Assembly: GCF_032452875.1 (NCBI RefSeq)
Contig: NW_026893638.1
Coordinates: 434,001 to 498,000 of the forward strand
Length of the DNA: 64,000 nucleotides
Origin: Bos javanicus
Taxonomy: Eukaryota > Chordata > Mammalia > Artiodactyla > Bovidae
Direction: 5' to 3'
The first letter of the stretch is position 1, and each line of letters opens with the position of its first letter. A program made the position numbers and the translations under genes. Below are positions 11,219 to 24,641 of the stretch, one piece after another. The notes under the pieces are model-generated. The model was not told the DNA's origin. It worked only from the letters and a program-made list of their open reading frames with translations, and made no database searches.

Positions 11219-12677
11219 TTATCACGTGACTGAGCATGCACTATTCACGTGCCTGATCATACACGGATCACCTGATGATCATGCACTGATCACTTGGATA
11301 TCATGCACTGATCACGTGGTTGATCATACACTGTTCACGTGTCTGACCATGCACTGATCACGTGGCTAATCATACACTGCTCAGGTAACTGATCATGCAC
11401 ACATCACGTGGCTCTCATGCACTGCTCACGTGGCTCGTCATGGAATGATCACGAAGCTACCATATACTGGTCACATGACTGATCTTGCACAGATCACGTC
11501 AATGATCATGCACTGTTCAAGTGACTGATCATGTACTGATCACGTGACTGATCATGCACTGAGCACGTGGCTATCATGCCCTGCTCACGTGGCTGATCAT
11601 GCAAGGATCACGTAGCAACCATGTACGGGTCACGTGACTGATCATGCACTGATCACGTAAGTGATCCTGTACTGATCACGTGGCTCATCATGCACTGATC
11701 ACGTGGCTGATCACACATGTATCACGTGACTGATCATGCACTGATCACGTGGCTCTCATGCACTGATCATGTGGCTATCATGCACTGATCAAGTAGCTAT
11801 CATGCACTGATCACGTGGCTGATCATGCAATGATCACGTAGCTACCATGTACTGGTCATGTGACTGATCATGCACTGATCACGTAATTGATCCTGCACTG
11901 ATCACATGGCTCATCACGCACTGATCCGGTGGCTGATCACACACGTATCACGTGACTGATCATGTACAGATCACGTAAATAATCATGAAGTCATCACGTG
12001 GCTATCCTGCACTGATCACGTGGATAACATGCACTGATCACGTGGCTGATCATACACTCATCACGGGACTGATCGTGCACTTATCACGGTGCTATCATGC
12101 ATTGACTACATGACTCCACATGCACTGATCACGTGGATGATCATGCACTGATCACGTGACTGACCATGCACTGATCACGTGGCTATCATGCACTACTCAC
12201 GTGGCTGATCATACACTCATCACGGGACTGATCGTGCACTTATCACGGCGCTACCATGCATTGACTACATGACTCCACATCCACTGATCACGTGGATGAT
12301 CATGCACTGATCACGTGACTGACCATGCACTGATCACGTGGCTATCATGCACTACTCACGTGGCTGATCATGCAATGATCATGTAGCTACCATGTACCGG
12401 TCAGGTGACTGATCATACACCCATTAGGTGACGGATCATGCACTGATCACCTCGCTGATCATACACAGATCACCTGCCTGGTCATGAACAGATCACGTGA
12501 CAAATCATGAACTGATCACATAGCTATCATGAAATGATCACCTGGCTGATCATGCACTGATCACGTGGCTGATCTTGCACTGATACCGTGATTGAGCATG
12601 GACTGATCACATGACTATCATGTAGTGATCACGTGACTTAATGGCGCTGATCATGTGACTGATCATGTGCTGATCAT
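11219..12677 (+). repeat. B-type unit with a 159 bp tandem duplication
   Basis: Canonical marker order holds to about 12050. A 159 bp duplication follows (listed separately), then the same unusual series that precedes B4. B4 to B5 spacing is 1,681 bp, and these two blocks share their 5' flank. Confidence 0.88.
12056..12373 (+). repeat. 159 bp tandem duplication (two copies)
   Basis: Copy 1 starts at 12056 and copy 2 at 12215, both with ACTCATCACGGGACTGATCG. Both carry GCATTGACTACATGACTCCA and end CTACTCACGTGGCTGATCAT. They differ at CACGGTGCTATC versus CACGGCGCTACC and at CACATGCAC versus CACATCCAC. A third copy starts at 15572, 3.4 kb away. The length equals about seven monomers. Confidence 0.9.
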
Positions 12678-12944
12678 GTTTGCTATCATACACTGATCAT
12701 TTGCCTCTGGAGGCAATAAACAAAGGGCTGAGTAGGCACGAATCAAACAGTCAGCAGGCAATAATCATGGAAGTCAGGTGTGAGGAATCATGCTGCTCAG
12801 CTGGCAATAATCAAGCAGCTGAGCAGGCAGGAATTACGCAGCACAGCTGGCAATTGTCAAGCAGATGACAGGCAGGAATCATGCAGCTCAGCTGGCAATT
12901 TTCAAGCAGATGAGCAGACAGTAATCACGCAGCTCAGCAGGCCC
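12678..12944 (+). repeat. B block 5 (long form, 267 bp)
   Basis: This long B block has AACAAAGGGCTGAG, GGAAGTCAGG and TCATTTGCCTCTGG. It shares GGCAATTTTCAAG and the GGCCCTTATCACG junction with B3 and B4, so the three form one lineage confined to 8.7 to 13 kb. Confidence 0.94.
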
Positions 12945-14197
12945 TTATCACGTGACTGAGCATGCACTATTCACGTGGCTGATCATACACTGATCACGTG
13001 ATGATCATGCACTGATCACTTGGATATCATGCACTGATCACGTGGCTATCATGCACTGATCACGTGGCTGAACATGCACTGTTCACGTGGCTGATCACAC
13101 ACCTGTGACGTGACATATCATGCAATGATCACGTGGCACTCATGCACTGATCACGTGGCTGATCATACTCTGCTCACGTAACTGATCATGCACACATCAC
13201 GTGGCTATCATGCACTGCTCACGTGGCTCATCATGGAATGATCACGTAGCTACCATATACTGGTCACGTGACTGATCATGCACACATCACGTCAATGATC
13301 ATGCACTGTTCAAGTGACTGATCATGTACTGATCACGTGACTGATCATGCACTGATCACGTGGCTATCATGCTCTGCTCACGTGGCTGATCATGCAAGGA
13401 TCACGTAGCAACCATGTACGGGTTACGTGACTGATCATGCACTGATCACATAATTGATCCGGCACTGATCACGTGGCTCATCATGCACTGATCACGTGGC
13501 TGATCACACATGTATCACGTGACTGATCATGCACTGATCACGTGGCTCTCATGCACTGATCATGTGGCTATCATGCACTGATCACGTAGCTATCATGCAC
13601 TGATCACGTGGCTGATCACGCAATGATCACGTAGCTACCGTGTACTGGTCATGTGACTGATCATGCACTGATCACGTAATTGATCCTGCACTGATCACAT
13701 GGCTCATCACGCACTGATCACGTGGCTGATCACACACGTATCACGTGATTAATCATGTACAGATCACGTAAATAATCATGAAGTGATCACGTGGCTATCC
13801 TGCACTGATCACGTGGATAACATGCACTGATCATGTGGCTGATCTCACACGTATCACGTGACTGATCATGCACTGATCACGTGGCTATCATGCACTGATC
13901 TCGTGGCTATCATGCACTGATCACGTGGCTGATCATGCAATGATCACGTAGCTGCCATGCACTGATCACGTGACTGATCATGCACTAATCAGCTAATTGA
14001 TCATGCACTGATCCCGTGACTGATCATGCACTGATCACGTGGCTATCATGCACTGCTCACGTGGCTCATCATGCAATGATCACGCAGCTACCATGTACTG
14101 GTCACATGACTGATCATGCACTGATCACATAATTGATCATGCACTGACCACCTGGCTAATCATGCATTGATCATGTGACTGAACATGTGCTGATCAT
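12945..14197 (+). repeat. Hybrid higher-order unit from B5 to A5
   Basis: The start has B-unit markers (CTTGGATATCATGC, GGCACTCATGC, CATATACTGGTCACG). The end has the A leader (CACCTGGCTAATCATGC). The switch lies within 13.4 to 14.1 kb, where markers shared by both unit types make the exact point hard to set. Confidence 0.85.
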
Positions 14198-14460
14198 GTT
14201 TGGTGTCACACACTGATCTTGTGCCTCTGGAGGCAATGAACATAGAGCTGAGTAGGCAGGAATCAGTCAACAGGCTATAATCATGGAACTCAGCTCTGAG
14301 AAATCATGCTGCTCAGCTGGCAATAATCAAGTAGAAGAGCAGGCAGGAATTACGCAGCACAGGTGGCAATTGTCAAGGAGATGACAGGCAGGAATCGGGC
14401 AGCTCAGCTGGAAATTGTCAAGCAGATGAGCAGACAGTAATCACGCAGCTCAGCAGGCCC
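14198..14460 (+). repeat. A block 5 (263 bp)
   Basis: This is a subfamily A block with TGATCTTGTGCCTCTGG, CAGTCAACAGGC, GTAGAAGAGCAGG and AATCGGGCAGC. The GATCTTG change is shared only with A6, 953 bp downstream. Confidence 0.93.
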
Positions 14461-15150
14461 TGATCACGTGACTGAGCATGCACTGTTCACGTGGCTGATC
14501 ATGCACTGATCACGTGATTGATCATGCACTGATCACTTGGATATCATGCCCTGATCACGTGGCTGATCATACACTGTTCACGTGTCTGACCTTGCACTGA
14601 TCACGTGACTGATCACGCACTGATTACGTGGCTGATCATGCACTGATCACGTGGCTGATCATGCACTGATCACGTAATTGATCATGCACTGATCACGTAG
14701 ATAATCATGCACTGATCACGTGACTGATCATGCACTGATCACGTGACTGATCATCCACTGATCAGTTGGCTATCATGCACTTATTACTTGGCTGATCATA
14801 CACTGATCACGTGACTGATAATGCACTGATCACCTGGCTATCGTGCACTCATTACCAGGCTACTGTGCACTGATCACGTGGTTAATCATGCAATGATCAC
14901 CTAGCTACCATGCACTGGTCACGTGACTGATCATGCACTAATCAGCTAATTGATCATGCACTGATCCCGTGACTGATCATGCACTGATCACGTGGCTCTC
15001 ATGCACTGCTTACGTGGCAGATCATGCAATGATCACGCAGCTACCATGTACTGGTCACATGACTGATCATGCACTGATCACATAATTGATCATGCACTGA
15101 CCACCTGGCTAATCATGCATTGATCATGTGACTGATCATGTGCTGATCAT
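14461..15150 (+). repeat. Satellite between the A5 and A6 pair
   Basis: This 690 bp segment has the rare series CATCCACTGATCAGTTGG, GCACTTATTACTTGG and CACTAATCAGCTAATTG, also seen at about 6260 to 6470. It ends in an A leader almost identical to that before A5, as expected from a duplication of about 0.95 kb. Confidence 0.87.
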
Positions 15151-15413
15151 GTTTGGTGTCACACACTGATCTTGTGCCTCTGGAGGCAATGAACATAGAG
15201 CTGAGTAGGCAGGAATCAGTCAGCAGGCTATAATCATGGAACTCAGCTCTGAGAAATCATGCTGCTCAGCTGGCAATAATCAAGTAGATGAGCAGGCAGG
15301 AATTACGCAGCACAGCTGGCAATTGTCAAGCAGATGACAGGCAGGAATCGTGCAGCTCAGCTGGAAATTGTCAAGCAGATGAGCAGACAGTAATCACGCA
15401 GCTCAGCAGGCCC
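15151..15413 (+). repeat. A block 6 (263 bp, partly B-like)
   Basis: The 5' half is type A with GATCTTGTGCC. Subunits 3 and 4 read CACAGCTGGCAATTGTC and CAAGCAGATGAC, as in B blocks, where A1 to A5 read CACAGGTGG and CAAGGAGATGAC. This suggests sequence exchange between subfamilies. Confidence 0.92.
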
Positions 15414-18006
15414 TGATCACGTGACTGAGCATGCACTGTTCACGTGGCTGATCACACACCTATCACGTGACTGATCATGCGCTGATCATGTGACTGATCA
15501 TGCACTGATCATATGACTGATCATGCACTGATCACGTAGCTATCTTGCACTGATCACTTGGCTGATCATACACTCATCACGGGACTGATCGTGCACTTAT
15601 CACGGCGCTATCATGCATTGACTACATGACTCCACATGCACTGATCACGTGGATGATCATGCACTGATCACGTGACTGACCATGCACTGATCACGTGGCT
15701 ATCATGCACTGATCACGTGACTGATCATGCACTGATCTCGTGTCTGATCATGCACTGATAACCTGGCTATCATGCACTGCTCACGTGGCTATCATGCACT
15801 GATCACGTGGCTGATCAGGCAATGATCACGTAGCTACCATGTACTGGTCACGTGACTGATCATGCACTGATCAGTAATTGATCATGCACTGATCATGTGG
15901 CTGATCATGCACTGATCACGTGGCTGATCATGCAAGAATCACGTAGCAACCATGTACGGGTCACGTGACTGATCATGCACTGATCACGTAATTGATCCAG
16001 CACTGATCACTTGGCTCATCATGCACTGATCACGTGGCTGATCACACATGTATCACGTGACTGATCATGCACTGATCACGTGGCTCTCATGCACTGATCA
16101 CGTGGCTATCATGCACTGATCACGTAGCTATCATGCACTGATCACGTGGCTGATCATGCAATGATCACGTAGCTACCATGTACTGGTCATGTGACTGATC
16201 ATGCACTGATCACGTAATTGATCCTGCACTGATCACATGGCTCATCACGCACTGATCCGGTGGCTGATCACACACGTATCACGTAACTGATCATGTACAG
16301 ATCACGTAAATAATCATGAAGTGATCACGTGGCTATCCTGCACTGATCACGTGGATAACATGCACTGATCACGTGGCTGATCACACACGTTTCACGTGAC
16401 CTATCATGCACTGATCACGTGGCTATCATGCACTGATCACGTGGCTATCATGCACTGATCACGTGGCTGATCATGCAATGATCACGTAGCTGCCATGCAC
16501 TGGTCACGTGACTGATCATGCACTGATCACGTGACTGATCATGCAGTGATCACGTGGCTATCATGAACTACTCACGTGGCTGATCATGCACTGATCATGT
16601 AGCTACCATGTACTGGTCACGTGAATGATCATGCACCCATCACGTGACTGATCATGCACTGATCACGTGGCTATCATGCACTGATCACGTGACTGATCAT
16701 GCACTGTTCACGTCTATATCATGCACTGATCACATGACTGCCTGTGCACTGATCACGTGGATGATCATACACTAATCACGTGACAGATCATGCACTGATC
16801 ACGTGGCTGATCATGCACTGATCACGTGGCTATCATGCTCTGCTCACGTGGCTGATCATGCACTGATCACGTAGCAACCATGTACTGGTCACGTGACTGA
16901 TCATGCACTGATCACGTAATTGATCCTGCACTGATCACGTGGCTCTCATGCACTGATCACGTGGCTGATCATGCACTGATCACGTGGATATCATGCACTG
17001 AACACGTGGCTGATCACACACGTATCAAATGACTGATCATGCACTGATCACGTGGCTGATCATGCACTGATCAGTTGGCTATCATGCACTGCTCACGTGG
17101 TTCGTCATGGAATGATTACGTAGCAACCATGTACTGGTCACGTGACTGATCATGCAAAGATCACGTAAATGATCATGCACTGTTCACGTGACTGATCATG
17201 TACTGATCACGTGACTGATCATGCACTGACCACGTGGCTATCATGCTCTGATCACGTGGCTGATCATGCAACGATCACGTAGCAACCATGTACTGGTCAC
17301 GTGACTGATCATGCACTGATCACGTAATTGATCCTGCACTGATCACGTGGCTCATCATGCACTGATCACGTGGCTGATCACACATGTATCACGTGACTGA
17401 TCATGCACTGATCACGTGGCTCTCATGCAATGATCACGTGGATATCATGCCCAGATCACGTGGCTGATCATGCACGTATCACATGACTGATCATGCACTG
17501 ATCACGTGGCTGATCATGCACTGATCACGTGGCTATCATGCACTGATCACGTGGCTGATCAGGCAATGATCACGTAGCTACCATGTACTGGTCACGTGAC
17601 TGATCATGCACTGAGCACGTAATTGATCATGCACTGATCATGTGGCTGATCATGCACTGATCACGTGGCTGATCATACACTGATCACGTAACTGATCATG
17701 CACTGATCACGTTACTGATCATGCACTGATCACGTGGCTGATCATGCACTGATCACTTGCCTGGACATACACTGATCACCTGCCTGGTCATGCACTGATC
17801 ACGTGGCTGATCATGCACTGATCACGTGACTGATCATGCACTGATCACGTGACTGATCATGCACTGATCACGTGGCTATCATGCACTGCTCACGTGGCTG
17901 ATCATGCACTGATACCGTGACTGAGCATGGACTGATCACATGACTATCATGTAGTGATCATGTGACTTAATGGCGCTGATCATGTGACTGATCATGCGCT
18001 GATCAT
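15414..18006 (+). repeat. Long divergent satellite segment, mosaic
   Basis: This 2.6 kb stretch includes the third copy of the ACTCATCACGGGACTG sequence (from 15572) and A-type markers near 16.2 to 16.4 kb (CACTGATCCGGTGGC, AATAATCATGAAGTG). B-unit markers lie near 16.6 to 16.8 kb (CGTCTATATCATGC), and a further partial unit precedes the B leader at about 17911 to 18006. It reads as several recombined partial units with missing blocks. Confidence 0.87.
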
Positions 18007-18272
18007 GTTTGCTATCATACAGTGATCATGTGCCTCTGGAGGCAATAAACAAAGAGCTGAGTAGGCACGAATCAACAGTCAGCAGGCAATAATCATGGTA
18101 CACAGGTGTGAGGAATCATGCTGCTCAGCTGGTAATAATCAAGCAGCTGAGCAGGCAGGAATTACGCAGCACAGCTGGCAATTGTCAAGCAGATGACAGG
18201 CAGGAATCGTGCAGCTCAGCTGGCAATTGTCAAGCAGATGAGCAGACAGTAATCACGCAGCTCAGCAGGCCC
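18007..18272 (+). repeat. B block 6 (long form, 266 bp, 1 bp deletion)
   Basis: This long B block has GAATCAACAGTC where B normally has GAATCAAACAGTC, plus CATGGTACACAGG, CTGGTAATAATC and CATACAGTGATC. The 1 bp loss breaks the otherwise conserved 62-codon frame with no sign of selection against it. CATGGTA is shared with B7. Confidence 0.94.
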
Positions 18273-20906
18273 TGATCACGTGACTGAGCATGCACTGTTC
18301 ACGTGGCTGATCATACACTGATCACGTGATGATCATGCACTGATCACTTGGATATCATGCACTGATCACGTGGCTGATCATACACTGTTCACGTGTCTGA
18401 CCATGCACTGATCACGTGGCTGATCATACACTGCTCACGTAACTGATCATGCACTGATCACGTGGCTATCATGCACTGATCACGTGGCTGAACATGCACT
18501 GATCACGTGGCTGATCACACACCTGTCACGTGACATATCATGCACTGATCACGTGGCACTCATGCACTGATCACGTGGCTGATCATACTCTGCTCACGTA
18601 ACTCATGCACACATCACGTGGCTATCATGCACTGCTCACGTGGCTCGTCATGGAATGATCACGTAGCAACCATATACTGGTCACGTGACTGATCATGCAC
18701 AGATCACGTAAATGATCATGCAGTGTTCACGTGACTGATCATGTACTGATCACGTGACTGATCATGCACTGATCACGTGGCTATCATGCACTGCTCACGT
18801 GGCTGATCATGCAATGATCACGTAGCATCCATGTACTGGTCACGTGACTGATCATGCACTGATCACGTAATTGATCATGCACTGATCACGTGGCTCATCA
18901 TGCACTGATCACGTGGCTGATCATGCACTGATCACGTGGATATCATGCACTGATCACGTGGCTGATCACACATGATCACGTGACTGATCATGCACTGATC
19001 ACGTGGCTATCATGCACTGATCACGTGGCTATCATGCACTGATCACGTGGCTGATCATGCACTGATCACGTAGCTATCATGCACTGGTCACGTGACTGAT
19101 CATGCACTGATCACGTAATTGATCATGCACTGATCACGTGGCTGATCATGCACTGATCACGTGGCTGATCATGCACTGATCACGTGACTGATCATGCACT
19201 GATCACGTGACTGATCATGCACTGATCACGTGGCTATCATGCACTGATCACGTGGCTGATCATACACTGATCACGTGCCTGATCATGCACTGATCACGTG
19301 GCTGATCATGCACTGATCACGTGACTGATCATGCACTGATCACGTGACTGATCATGCACTGATCACGTGGCTATCATGCACTGATCACGTGGCTGATCAT
19401 GCACTGATCACGTAGCTACCATGCACTGATCACGTGACTGATCATGCACCATCACGTGACTGATCATGCACTGATCACGTGGCTGATCATGCACTGATCA
19501 CGTGGCTGATCATGCACTGATCACGTGGCTGATCATGCACTGATCACGTGACTGATCATGCACTGATCACGTGGCTGATCATGCACTGATCACGTGACTG
19601 ATCATGCACTGATCACGTGGCTGATCATGCACTGATCACGTGGCTATCATGCACTGATCACGTGGCTGTCATGCAATGATCACGTAGCAACCATGCACTG
19701 GTCACGTGACTGATCATGCACTGATCACGTGACTGATCATGCACTGATCACGTGACTGATCATGCACTGATCACGTGACTGATCATGCACTGATCACGTG
19801 GCTATCATGCACTGATCACGTGGCTGATCATGCACGATCACGTAGCAACCATATACTGGTCACGTGACTGATCATGCACTGATCACGTAATTGATCATGC
19901 ACTGATCACGTGGCTGATCATGCACTGATCACGTGGCTGATCACACATGATCACGTGACTGATCATGCACTGATCACGTGGCTATCATGCACTGATCACG
20001 TGGCTATCATGCACTGATCACGTGGCTGATCACACACTATCACATGACTGATCATGCACTGATCACGTGGCTATCATGCACTGATCACGTGGCTATCATG
20101 CACTGATCACGTGGCTGATCATGCAATGATCACGTAGCTACCATGCACTGGTCACGTGACTGATCATGCACTGATCACGTAATTGATCATGCACTGATCA
20201 CGTGGCTGATCATGCACTGATCACGTGGCTGATCATGCACTGATCACGTGACTGATCATGCACTGATCACGTGACTGATCATGCACTGATCACGTGGCTA
20301 TCATGCACTGATCACGTGGCTGACATACACTGATCACGTGCCTGATCATGCACTGATCACGTGGCTGATCATGCACTGATCACGTGACTGATCATGCACT
20401 GATCACGTGACTGATCATGCACTGATCACGTGGCTATCATGCACTGCTCACGTGGCTGATCATGCAATGATCACGTAGCTACATGTACTGGTCACGTGAC
20501 TGATCATGCACTGATCACGTGACTGATCATGCACTGATCACGTGGCTGATCATGCACTGATCACGTGGCTGATCATGCACTGATCACGTGGCTGATCATG
20601 CACTGATCACGTGACTGATCATGCACTGATCACGTGGCTGATCATGCACTGATCACGTGGCTGATCATGCACTGATCACGTGACTGATCATGCACTGATC
20701 ACGTGGCTGATCATGCACTGATCACGTGACTGATCATGCACTGATCACGTGGCTGATCATGCACTGATCACGTGGCTATCATGCACTGATCACGTGGCTG
20801 ATCATGCACTGATACCGTGACTGAGCATGGACTGATCACATGACTATCATGTAGTGATCACGTGACTTAATGGCGCTGATCATGTGACTGATCATGCGCT
20901 GATCAT
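18273..20906 (+). repeat. B unit passing into variant-poor satellite
   Basis: About 18273 to 18890 keeps the usual marker variants (GTGTCTGACCATGC, GGCTCGTCATGG, CATATACTGG). From about 18890 to 20800 the monomers become nearly uniform. Markers of the normal unit survive in order (GTAGCAACC, TAATTGATC, CACACATG), but many private substitutions between them have the consensus base. The B leader follows at about 20811. Confidence 0.88.
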
Positions 20907-21173
20907 GTTTGCTATCATACACTGATCATGTGCCTCTGGAGGCAATAAACAAAGAGCTGAGTAGGCACGAATCAAACAGTCAGCAGGCAATAATCATGGT
21001 ACTCAGGTGTGAGGAATCATGCTGCTCAGCAGGCAATAATCAAGCAGCTGAGCAGGCAGGAATTACGCAGCACAGCTGGCAATTGTCAAGCAGATGACAG
21101 GCAGGAATCGTGCAGCTCAGCTGGCAATTGTCAAGCAGATGAGCAGACAGTAATCACGCAGCTCAGCAGTCCC
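20907..21173 (+). repeat. B block 7 (long form, 267 bp)
   Basis: This long B block has CATGGTACTCAGG, GCTCAGCAGGCAATAATC and an altered end CAGCAGTCCC. It sits between two variant-poor tracts but keeps its own private changes. Confidence 0.94.
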
Positions 21174-21544
21174 AGATCACGTGACTGAGCATGCACTGTC
21201 ACGTGGCTGATCATACACTGATCACGTGATGATCATGCACTGATCACTTGGATATCATGCACTGATCACGTGGCTGATCATACACTGTTCACGTGTCTGA
21301 CCATGCACTGATCACGTGGCTGATCATACACTGATCACGTGACTGATCATGCACTGATCACGTGACTGATCATGCACTGATCACGTGGCTGATCATGCAC
21401 TGATCACGTGGCTGATCATGCACTGATCACGCAGCTATCATGCACTGATCACGTGACTGATCATGCACTGATCACGTAACTGATCATGCACTGATCAACT
21501 GGCTTATCATGCACTGATCATGTGACTGATCATGTGCTGATCAT
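21174..21544 (+). repeat. Satellite from B7 to A7
   Basis: This 371 bp segment begins with the standard B 3' flank (GTGATGATCATGC, CTTGGATATCATGC). It becomes uniform satellite and ends in an A-type leader (CAACTGGCTTATCATGC). Confidence 0.88.
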
Positions 21545-21807
21545 GTTTGGTGTCATACACTGATCATGTGCCTCTGGAGGCAATGAACATAGAGCTGAGT
21601 AGGCAGGAATCAGTCAGCAGGCTATAATCATGGAACTCAGCTCTGAGAAATCATGCTGCTCAGCTGGCAATAATCAAGTAGATGAGCAGGCAGGAATTAC
21701 GCAGCACAGGTGGCAATTGTCAAGCAGATGACAGGCAGGAATCGTGCAGCTCAGCTGGCAATTGTCAAGCAGATGAGCAGACAGTAATCACGCAGCTCAG
21801 CAGGCCC
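21545..21807 (+). repeat. A block 7 (263 bp)
   Basis: This is an A block with GGTGTCATACAC (B-like TCATACAC) and CAAGCAGATGAC, but CACAGGTGG as in A. Like A6 and A8 it is intermediate between the subfamilies in its 3' half. Confidence 0.93.
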
Positions 21808-24374
21808 TGATCACGTGACTGAGCATGCACTGTTCACGTGGCTGATCATACACTGATCACGTGACTGATCATGCACTGATCACGTGGCTATCATGCACTG
21901 ATCACGTGGCTGATCATGCACTGATCACGTAGCAACCATGCACTGATCACGTGACTGATCATGCACTGATCACGTAATTGATCATGCACTGATCACGTGG
22001 CTGATCATGCACTGATCACGTGGCTGATCACACATGATCACGTGACTGATCATGCACTGATCACGTGGCTATCATGCACTGATCACGTGGCTGATCATGC
22101 ACTGATCACGTGGCTATCATGCACTGATCACGTGGCTGATCATCACTGATCACGTGACTGATCATGCACTGATCACGTGGCTATCATGCACTGATCACGT
22201 GGCTATCATGCACTGATCACGTGGCTGATCATGCACTGATCACGTAGCTATCATGCACTGATCACGTGACTGATCATGCACTGATCACGTGATTGATCAT
22301 GCACTGATCACGTGGCTGATCATGCACTGATCACGTGGCTGATCATGCACTGATCACGTAACTGATCATGCACTGATCACGTGACTGATCATGCACTGAT
22401 CACGTGGCTATCATGCACTGATCACGTGGCTGATCATGCACTGATCACGTGACTGATCATGCACTGATCACGTGACTGATCATGCACTGATCACGTGACT
22501 ATCATGCACTGATCACGTGGCTGATCATGCACTGATCACGTAGCTATCATGTACTGGTCACGTGACTGATCATGCACTGATCACGTGACTGATCATGCAC
22601 TGATCACGTGGCTGATCATGCACTGATCACGTGGCTGATCATGCACTGATCACGTGGCTGATCATGCACTGATCACGTGACTGATCATGCACTGATCACG
22701 TGACTGATCATGCACTGATCACGTGGCTATCATGCACTGATCACGTGGCTGATCATGCACTGATCACGTGACTGATCATGCACTGATCACGTGACTGATC
22801 ATGCACTGATCACGTGACTGATCATGCACTGATCACGTGGCTATCATGCACTGATCACGTGGCTGATCATGCACTGATCACGTAGCTACCATGCACTGAT
22901 CACGTGACTGATCATACACTGATCACGTGACTGATCATGCACTGATCACGTGGCTATCATGCACTGATCACGTGGCTGATCATGCACTGATCACGTGGCT
23001 GATCACACACTGTCACGTGACATATCATGCACTGATCACGTGGCACTCATGCACTGATCACGTGGCTGATCATACACTGATCACGTGACTGATCATGCAC
23101 TGATCACGTGGCTATCATGCACTGATCACGTGGCTGTCATGCAATGATCACGTAGCTACCATATACTGGTCACGTGACTGATCATGCACTGATCACGTAA
23201 ATGATCATGCACTGATCACGTGACTGATCATGCACTGATCACGTGGCTGATCATGCACTGATCACGTAACTGATCATGCACTGATCACGTGGCTGATCAT
23301 GCACTGATCACGTGGCTGATCATGCACTGATCACGTGACTGATCATGCACTGATCACGTGGCTATCATGCACTGATCACGTGGCTGATCATGCACTGATC
23401 ACGTGACTGATCATGCACTGATCACGTGACTGATCATGCACTGATCACGTGACTGATCATGCACTGATCACGTGACTGATCATGCACTGATCACGTAACT
23501 GATCATGCACTGATCACGTGGCTGATCATGCACTGATCACGTGACTGATCATGCACTGATCACGTGATGATCATGCACTGATCACGTGGCTATCATGCAC
23601 TGATCACGTGGCTGATCATGCACTGATCACGTGACTGATCATGCACTGATCACTGGCTATCATGCACTGATCACGTGGCTATCATGCACTGATCACGTGG
23701 CTGATCATGCACTGATCACGTGACTGATCATGCACTGATCACGTCTATATCATGCTGATCACGTGACTGATCATGCACTGATCACGTGGCTGATCATGCA
23801 CTGATCACGTGACTGATCATGCACTGATCACGTGGCTATCATGCACTGATCACGTGGCTGATCATGCACTGATCACGTAGCTATCATGCACTGATCACGT
23901 GACTGATCATGCACTGATCACGTGGCTGATCATGCACTGATCACGTGACTGATCATGCACTGATCACGTGACTGATCATGCACTGATCACGTGACTGATC
24001 ATGCACTGATCACGTGGCTATCATGCACTGATCACGTGGCTGATCATGCACTGATCACGTGACTGATCATGCACTGATCACGTGGCTATCATGCACTATC
24101 ACGTGGCTGATCATGCACTGATCACGTGGCTATCATGCACTGTCACGTGACTGATCATGCACTGATCACGTGACTGATCATGCACTGATCACATGACTGC
24201 CCATGCACTGATCACGTGGATGATCATACACTAATCTTGTGACAGATCATGCACTGATCACGTGGCTGATCATGCACTGATACCGTGACTGAGCATGGAC
24301 TGATCACATGACTATCATGTAGTGATCACGTGACTTAATGGCGCTGATCATGTGACTGATCATGCGCTGATCAT
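21808..24374 (+). repeat. Longest variant-poor satellite tract
   Basis: About 21840 to 24190 is almost entirely the three standard monomer flavours with very few substitutions, although traces of unit order remain (CACACTGTCACGTGACATATC near 23003, CATATACTGG near 23160). B7 to B8 spacing is 3,468 bp, far above the usual 1.9 kb. The normal B leader resumes near 24279. Confidence 0.9.
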
Positions 24375-24641
24375 GTTTGCTATCATACACTGATCATGTG
24401 CCTCTGGAGGCAATAAACAAAGAGCTGAGTAGGCACGAATCAAACAGTCAGCAGGCAATAATCATGGAACTCAGCTGTGAGGAATCATGCTGCTCAGCTG
24501 GCAATAATCAAGCAGCTGAGCAGGCAGGAATTACGCAGCACAGCTGGCAATTGTCAAGCAGATGACAGGCAGGAATCCTGCAGCTCAGCTGGCAATTGTC
24601 AAGCAGATGAGCAGACAGTAATCACGCAGCTCAGCAGGCCC
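24375..24641 (+). repeat. B block 8 (long form, 267 bp)
   Basis: This long B block has GGAACTCAGCTGTGAGG (as in the CAGCT of subfamily A) and AATCCTGCAGCTC. Otherwise it is close to the consensus found right of 30 kb. Confidence 0.95.
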
